Positions 59,703-64,000 of a stretch of 64,000 bases of DNA are shown here, one piece after another. Source of the stretch: Fodinicurvata halophila (GTDB lineage Bacteria > Pseudomonadota > Alphaproteobacteria > Kiloniellales > DSM-21159); assembly GCF_042651425.1 (NCBI RefSeq), contig NZ_JBHSCW010000001.1, positions 620,001 through 684,000 on the forward strand, read 5' to 3'. Under the pieces are notes generated by a model. That model saw only the letters and a program-made list of their open reading frames with translations, ran no database searches and was not told the DNA's origin. The position numbers and the translations under genes are program-made. How positions within the stretch are numbered: the stretch's first letter is position 1; every line of letters begins with the position of its first letter.

Positions 59703-59924
59703 GATGCGGATTCCGCTCGATTGGCCTTCGTTCTCCAGGACGATCCTTCTTACCAAGGTTTGGAGGCTTCGACGTCCGAGCGCAAGCCCTTTCAAGCCTC
59801 TGCCAAAATGAAGCCAAATTTGAAGCTGCATGCAAGCTTTGTTGTCTAAAATGCGGTTTAATCTGCGCTTTTGAACCCGCAAGAGCAAGAGCAGAAAAAA
59901 TCCGCCTTTGCGGTGCCGCAGGGA

Positions 59925-59954
59925 TGATCCGGAAGAGTGCTGTCTGCGTAGAAG
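59925..59954 (+). promoter_or_regulatory. ECF11 (RpoE/ChrR) type promoter, probable autoregulation
   Basis: TGATCC at 59925-59930, exactly 18 bases, then TAGAAG at 59949-59954. TGATCC-N18-TA is the pattern known for RpoE of Rhodobacter sphaeroides. It lies just upstream of the sigma factor gene, as expected for self-activation. Confidence 0.65.
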
Positions 59955-60061
59955 CCGGCATGGAACAGAGCGTCGACCTACTGGAACGGCCGGTGGAGAA
60001 CGCGTTCACGACAGGTAGCGAAGCTGTTGCAGCGGCGGCAGGAATCGCTTTTCATGGACGC

Positions 60062-60643
60062 ATGTCTCTTACCGATGACAGTTCCGCCCTTCGACCCGCC
60101 GGTCATGCCATCCTGTTGCAGGCCGTGGCCGAGCAGGGCGACCGGGAGGCCTTCGCCGAGCTGTTCGCCTATTTCGCACCACGTTTGAAGGCCTATCTGG
60201 TGCGCCTGGGGTCGGACAGCGGTGCGGCAGAGGAACTGGTGCAGGAGGTCATGATACTGGTCTGGCGCAAGGCGGCGAGTTTCGATGCCAACCAGGCCAG
60301 CGTCAGCACCTGGATTTTCACGATCGCCCGCAACAAGCGGATCGACGCGCTGCGGCGCGACCGCCGGGGCGAGTTGGACAGCGAGGACCCATTGCTGCAG
60401 CCGGAGGCGGAACCTTCGGCCGACAAGGCCGTGGAGGCGCGCCAGGACAGCGAGCGCGTCCGGGCCGCACTGGAGCAGTTGCCGCCGGAACAGGCGGAGC
60501 TGATCCGCAAGGCCTATTTCGAGGACAAGGCCCATGGTGCGATCGCACTGGAGAGCGAGTTGCCACTGGGTACGGTGAAATCACGCCTGCGCCTGGCCCT
60601 GGGTCGGTTGCGCAGAACCCTGAAAGAGGATGAGCAAGAGTGA
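60062..60643 (+). CDS. rpoE: ECF sigma factor, RpoE/ECF11 type
   Basis: Extracytoplasmic-function sigma factor; in the paired RpoE-ChrR system it responds to singlet oxygen. The 193-residue protein has region 2 (AFAELFAYFAPRLKAYLVRLG, AEELVQEVMILVWRKAASFD, STWIFTIARNKRIDALRRDRR) and region 4 (QLPPEQAELIRKAYFEDKAHGAIA, LPLGTVKSRLRLALGRLRRTL). The frame is open to 59924, but that lies inside the predicted promoter, so ATG 60062 is preferred; ATG 59960 is the alternative. The stop overlaps the chrR start. Confidence 0.92.
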   Translation: MSLTDDSSALRPAGHAILLQAVAEQGDREAFAELFAYFAPRLKAYLVRLGSDSGAAEELVQEVMILVWRKAASFDANQASVSTWIFTIARNKRIDALRRDRRGELDSEDPLLQPEAEPSADKAVEARQDSERVRAALEQLPPEQAELIRKAYFEDKAHGAIALESELPLGTVKSRLRLALGRLRRTLKEDEQE

Positions 60644-61332
60644 ACATGCCGGTTCATCATGCACCGGAAGAGCTGCTGTTCGATTACGCACGCGGCACGC
60701 TCAACGCGCCGGCCGCGCTGGTGATCGAGACGCACCTGGCGTTGGATCCGGAAAGCCGCAGCCACGTGAAGGATTACGACTGCATCGGCGGCCTGCTGCT
60801 GGAGGACCTGGAGCCCGCCGAGGTCAGCTCGGACTGCTTCGCAGAGGTCATGGCGCGACTGGAGCAGGACGAGGAACGCAGCCAGACTGAAGCGCCGGAC
60901 GAGGACACGGCCGATGACGAGGGTGTGCACGACGCGGCGTCACTCCTGCCGCGTCCCCTGCGCCGGTATGTGGGCAAGGAATTGGACGGCCTGCCCTGGC
61001 GGCGGGTCATGAGCGGCCTGGAAGAAGCCGATCTGGAGGCCGGGGAAGACGAGGGAACGCGCTGGCGACTGCGCCTGATGCGCATCGCCCCGGGCACGAG
61101 CGTGCCTCGGCATACCCACAAGGGCGTGGAGTATACGCTGGTCCTGCAGGGCGCATACAACGACGAGAGCGGGCGCTTCGCGCGCGGCGACCTGCAGGTG
61201 GCGGACGCCGAGGTCGACCATCGCCCGACCGCCGAGCCGGGAGACCCCTGTCTCTGCCTGGTGCTGACCGACGCGCCACTCAGGTTCACCGGGCCCTTCG
61301 GGCGCCTCCTCAATCCGTTCATCCGCTACTGA
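60640..61332 (+). CDS. chrR: ChrR-family anti-sigma factor (cupin), N-terminal zinc cysteines absent
   Basis: Zinc-dependent anti-sigma factor for the adjoining RpoE. The C-terminal cupin keeps all four zinc ligands, H158, H160, E164 and H194, with the spacing of Rhodobacter ChrR. The N-terminal anti-sigma domain keeps two histidines (H7 and H32), but the two cysteines that complete the zinc site (Cys35 and Cys38 in Rhodobacter) are Asp36 and Ser39 in THLALDPESR. Start GTG 60640 is coupled to the sigma stop, with AGAGGA upstream; ATG 60646 would remove two residues. Confidence 0.9.
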   Translation: MNMPVHHAPEELLFDYARGTLNAPAALVIETHLALDPESRSHVKDYDCIGGLLLEDLEPAEVSSDCFAEVMARLEQDEERSQTEAPDEDTADDEGVHDAASLLPRPLRRYVGKELDGLPWRRVMSGLEEADLEAGEDEGTRWRLRLMRIAPGTSVPRHTHKGVEYTLVLQGAYNDESGRFARGDLQVADAEVDHRPTAEPGDPCLCLVLTDAPLRFTGPFGRLLNPFIRY

Positions 61333-61339
61333 TAACCTC

Positions 61340-61378
61340 GGCTGGAAAGGACAGCCCACGTCGCCATCCTTTCCAGCC
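61340..61378 (+). terminator. Hairpin after chrR
   Basis: Perfect 12-bp stem GGCTGGAAAGGA / TCCTTTCCAGCC with a 15-base loop, eight bases after the chrR stop. No T-tract, so it may be a rho-type or stabilising structure. Confidence 0.5.
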
Positions 61379-61467
61379 CCGGTGACAAGGCGCCGGCCCG
61401 CTGTGTCGCACCGGCAATCGCTCTGGTTGCTAATCACTTGTTCACTTTCCCCGTCCAGGATCGCTTC

Positions 61468-63180
61468 ATGACGAAGCGCTACTACCTTGCCCTGCTGGCG
61501 ATGCCCACGCTGGATCTGCTGCTCTCCGGGCTGTTCGTGAGCCTGGCCGGCATGCCGCAGGCGCTGCTCTACCGCCTCCCCGAGATTCTGGTCATCCTCT
61601 TGGCGGTGAATCTTGCGGGCGGCTGGTGGCTCCACCGTCCCATCGCTCGGTTCCTTGCCGGCACGGGCGAGGCCGAACCGGCGCTGACGGCCCTGGAACG
61701 TCTCGCGCCGCGTGCCGGAGCCTGGTGCCTGATGGTAGCCGCGATCTTCTCGATCAGCGCCTTCCTGACGACCCCCTTCCTCGTGCACGGACTGGAGCCG
61801 AGCGGCGAGGTCCTGCTGATCCTGATCGCCCGTGCTGTCGCCTGGTGTGTCCTCCTGCCCTACACGGCCTATTTCCTGATCCTGGACTATACGCGCCGGA
61901 TGCGACGGCTGTTCTTCCTCGACTATGGTCTGCCGGTGCGGCCGGGGCAGGCCACGCTCGGCGGCAAGATGATCCTGATCGCGGCAGGCGGAATTCTGGT
62001 CCCCCTCGGCTCCATTGCCGTCACCCTGCTGTTCGTGCCAGAGGTCTCGCCGCTGACCGGCCAGCCGCGCGAGACGATCATGGGCGTGACGCTGCTGGGT
62101 GCGGCCGTGGCTTCCGCCATCGCGATGCGGGCCATCCTGCTGTCCGTGCACCAGAGCCTGGGCACGCTGACCGAGGGCATGCAGCGGATGCAGGCCGGCG
62201 ATTTCGAAGCGCGGATCCCCGTCGAAAGCGACGACGAGCTCGGCCAGCTGGCGGACAGCTTCAACACGCTGGCGGCCGCCCTCAAGCAAAGCCGTGAAGA
62301 AGCGGCACTCCAGCAGGCCCAGCGGGAAAAGGCGGACCGGCTGTTCCACGAGGCCCAGAAGCGGGACGCGGTAGGCCGCATGGCGGCCGGCATTGCCCAT
62401 GACTTCAACAACATCCTGGGCATCATCCTGGGCTACGGCGACATGTTGAAGGACAGCCTGCGCCCGGACGAGACAGGCCACAGAGGCGTCGACGAGATCA
62501 TCACGGCGGCCGAAAGAGGACAGGCGCTGATCGGGCGCATCATGACCTTCACGCGCAGCGAGGAACCGGCGCGGCAGGTTCTGGACCTGAGAGAGGTTGC
62601 CACGGAAACGGTCGAGTGGCTGCGGGTGACGCTGGCACCGGCGGAACTGGACCTGAAATCCTCGAACGACTCCTTGCCGGTGGAGGGCGACCCCGTCGAG
62701 CTGCACCAGGTCCTGGCCAATCTCTGTGTCAACGCCGCCCAGGCGATGAAAGACTCGCCGGGCCGGATCCGCATAGAGGTGGGGTTGCTGGAGATCGACG
62801 GCGGGCGTGCGGCGAGCCTGCGAGACAGCGGATCGCATGAAGACCCGCCGCGTCTCCTGCAGGAGGGCGGTACCGGCGAGGCGCACCGGACCTGGATCGG
62901 CCTGCTGGCAGCCGGTCCGCATGCCCGGCTGAGCGTCGCGGATGCGGGCATCGGCATGGACGGGGAAACCCTGCAGTATATCTTCGAGCCCTATTTCACC
63001 ACCAAGGTCGTGGGGGAAGGCACGGGGCTCGGCCTGGCCGCCCTGCTGGGCATCATCCTCGATCACCAAGGAGCGATCGCGGTCACGACACAACCCGGCG
63101 CAGGGACGGAGTTCGAGATCTACCTGCCGCTTGCCGTCCTGGCCGCCGGGGTGCGGCAGGAGGAACTCGCCTGCTCCTAG
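61468..63180 (+). CDS. Membrane sensor histidine kinase (orphan)
   Basis: A 570-residue kinase: six predicted membrane helices (about 5-225), HAMP (about 235-275, EGMQRMQAGDFEARIPVESDDELGQLADSF), then HisKA with the phospho-accepting His311 in AGIAHDFNNIL. The ATP domain follows with LANLCVNAAQAM (N box), VADAGIGMD, FEPYFTTK and GTGLGLA. The HDFNNIL H-box is the type found in NtrB-like or hybrid kinases. No receiver domain and no response regulator gene is present nearby. ATG 61468 has AGGA seven bases before it. The final TAG lies in a CTAG shared with the convergent gene. Confidence 0.92.
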   Translation: MTKRYYLALLAMPTLDLLLSGLFVSLAGMPQALLYRLPEILVILLAVNLAGGWWLHRPIARFLAGTGEAEPALTALERLAPRAGAWCLMVAAIFSISAFLTTPFLVHGLEPSGEVLLILIARAVAWCVLLPYTAYFLILDYTRRMRRLFFLDYGLPVRPGQATLGGKMILIAAGGILVPLGSIAVTLLFVPEVSPLTGQPRETIMGVTLLGAAVASAIAMRAILLSVHQSLGTLTEGMQRMQAGDFEARIPVESDDELGQLADSFNTLAAALKQSREEAALQQAQREKADRLFHEAQKRDAVGRMAAGIAHDFNNILGIILGYGDMLKDSLRPDETGHRGVDEIITAAERGQALIGRIMTFTRSEEPARQVLDLREVATETVEWLRVTLAPAELDLKSSNDSLPVEGDPVELHQVLANLCVNAAQAMKDSPGRIRIEVGLLEIDGGRAASLRDSGSHEDPPRLLQEGGTGEAHRTWIGLLAAGPHARLSVADAGIGMDGETLQYIFEPYFTTKVVGEGTGLGLAALLGIILDHQGAIAVTTQPGAGTEFEIYLPLAVLAAGVRQEELACS

Positions 63181-63725
63181 CTGGAGCTCGAATCCGGGGT
63201 CTTGCTGCGGATCTTCTGGGCGCCGTGGACGTGCGGCTCCAGCGGGTCCGGCCGCACAAGGCTGCTGGCCGGGCGCGGCGGGAAGCGGCCCATGACCCGC
63301 ACGCGGTCGTACATCACAAGCGCGCCGGCCAGGGCGACATTGATGCAGAACTCCGTCGGGATCTTCACCACGACATCGCAGCGCGCCTGCATCTCCGGCG
63401 ACAGGCTGCCGCGTTCCGGCCCCAGGACATAGGCGGCCGCCACGGGGTGCTGGAAGCTGGGCAGGTCGATGGCGTCGTCGGTCAGCTCGACGCCGACCAG
63501 GCGGCAGTGGCGCGGCAGGGTCAGCGCCTCGATATCGGGAAAGTGATAGACGGGCAGGTGCTCAGCCGCCGACGAGGTGTCGGACAGGCGCACCTCCCGC
63601 TGCTTGAGGTTGGCGGCGACGGTGAAGAAGAAGCTGGCGCCGAAGGCATTGGCCGAGCGCTGCAGGCTGCCGAGGTTCATGGACTTGCTGATCCGCTCGA
63701 CACCGATTCCGAAATATCCACGCAT
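63177..63725 (-). CDS. SpoU/TrmH-family RNA methyltransferase
   Basis: SAM-dependent 2'-O-methyltransferase of the SPOUT fold, target RNA unknown. The 182-residue protein has motif 1 GVERISKSMNLGSLQRSANAFG, motif 2 AYVLGPERGSLSPE and motif 3 VVVKIPTEFCINVALAGALVMYDR. The C-terminal tail is Pro/Arg-rich. ATG 63725 is set by the RGYFGIGV start; the frame is open upstream to 63803. Confidence 0.88.
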   Translation of the reverse strand: MRGYFGIGVERISKSMNLGSLQRSANAFGASFFFTVAANLKQREVRLSDTSSAAEHLPVYHFPDIEALTLPRHCRLVGVELTDDAIDLPSFQHPVAAAYVLGPERGSLSPEMQARCDVVVKIPTEFCINVALAGALVMYDRVRVMGRFPPRPASSLVRPDPLEPHVHGAQKIRSKTPDSSSS

Positions 63726-63835
63726 GGGGCGGAACTTGCACAGTCCGGAGCCTTTGGGCAAGGTCCTTGTCGCCGCAGTCCGCACCCGGATGCGGCGCCT
63801 CATGAGACCCCTCGTTCATCAAGGATTGCCAATCC

Positions 63836-64000
63836 ATGTCGTCTTCCGCGCCACAGTCCGACAGCGGCTCACCCAATCCCGTGCTGGTGGAGGTCACCCG
63901 CGGGGACCTGGTGGAGAGTCGTCACCGGGCCGCCGTTGCCGTGGTGGATGCAGCCGGCAGTGTCCTGATGTCCGCCGGCAACATCGGCCATCCGGTCTAT
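63836..64000 (+). CDS. L-asparaginase II-type protein, N-terminal part (runs off window)
   Basis: The first 55 residues read NPVLVEVTRGDLVESRHRAAVAVVDAAG and SAGNIGHPVY, the N-terminus of the Rhizobium-type (thermolabile) asparaginase family, which hydrolyses asparagine to aspartate and ammonia. The catalytic part lies beyond base 64000. Divergent from the SpoU gene, 110 bp apart. Confidence 0.88.
   Translation, partial: MSSSAPQSDSGSPNPVLVEVTRGDLVESRHRAAVAVVDAAGSVLMSAGNIGHPVY

Noticed and set aside
60940..63093. 717-codon open frame on the minus strand opposite chrR and the histidine kinase
   Set aside because: Shadow frame; low-complexity translation, and the plus-strand proteins have all family motifs.

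Overview
The window is about two thirds G+C, and every long reading frame looks proteobacterial. It reads as a chromosomal segment of an alphaproteobacterium, most like the Rhodospirillales/Rhodovibrionales group. Supporting signs are the coxB-coxA-ctaB-small ORF-ctaG-coxC-DUF983-SURF1 order, an atpHAGDC cluster, the bolA / J-protein / cobS / cobT neighbourhood, the xerD / secreted protein / small membrane protein / aroK / aroB block, a RpoE-ChrR (ECF11) pair, and an L-malyl-CoA lyase. The assignment rests on gene content and order only; no database was searched. I saw no rRNA, tRNA or CRISPR.

Layout. 1-9.2 kb (minus strand): 5' part of thrC, an M32 carboxypeptidase, and a complete aa3-type cytochrome c oxidase operon with its assembly factors. 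9.5-18.1 kb: DUF3422 protein, TldD, an RND pump with its membrane fusion protein, an L,D-transpeptidase and a YdcF-like protein. 18.2-30.1 kb (plus strand): rplU-rpmA, obgE-proB-proA-nadD-rsfS-rlmH, gpmA, and the envelope set EnvC-like / CtpA / YibQ-like ending in rppH. 30.1-36.2 kb (minus): a ferritin-like di-iron protein and the F1 ATP synthase genes. 36.5-38.4 kb: a TPP riboswitch driving a thiamine-precursor binding protein and a TenA_E enzyme. 38.4-43.6 kb (minus): hydrolase, malyl-CoA lyase, XerD, a large secreted protein of unknown function and an overlapping 46-residue membrane protein. 43.6-54.4 kb (plus, except bolA): aroK-aroB, a CorC-like protein, a CBS protein, DUF2889, a CsgG-like lipoprotein, a DMT transporter, J-protein, cobS-cobT and DUF2061.

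54.5-56.1 kb is the one clearly accessory spot. A doxX gene is cut short and followed by a visibly AT-richer segment holding a lone nucleotidyltransferase-fold gene (GSU2403-like), with two tandem palindromes in its promoter and imperfect 22-bp direct repeats at its flanks. 56.1-64 kb: a FCD-type GntR regulator with its palindromic operator and a DapA-family lyase, rlmN, an IalB-type secreted protein, the RpoE-ChrR pair, a six-TM histidine kinase without a partner regulator, a SpoU methyltransferase and the start of an asparaginase gene.

Most of the window is housekeeping sequence. The items worth following are the nucleotidyltransferase insertion with its operator array, a ChrR whose N-terminal zinc cysteines are replaced, a TPP-regulated pair lacking local transporter subunits, and two tiny conserved-looking membrane proteins that routine gene calling would miss.
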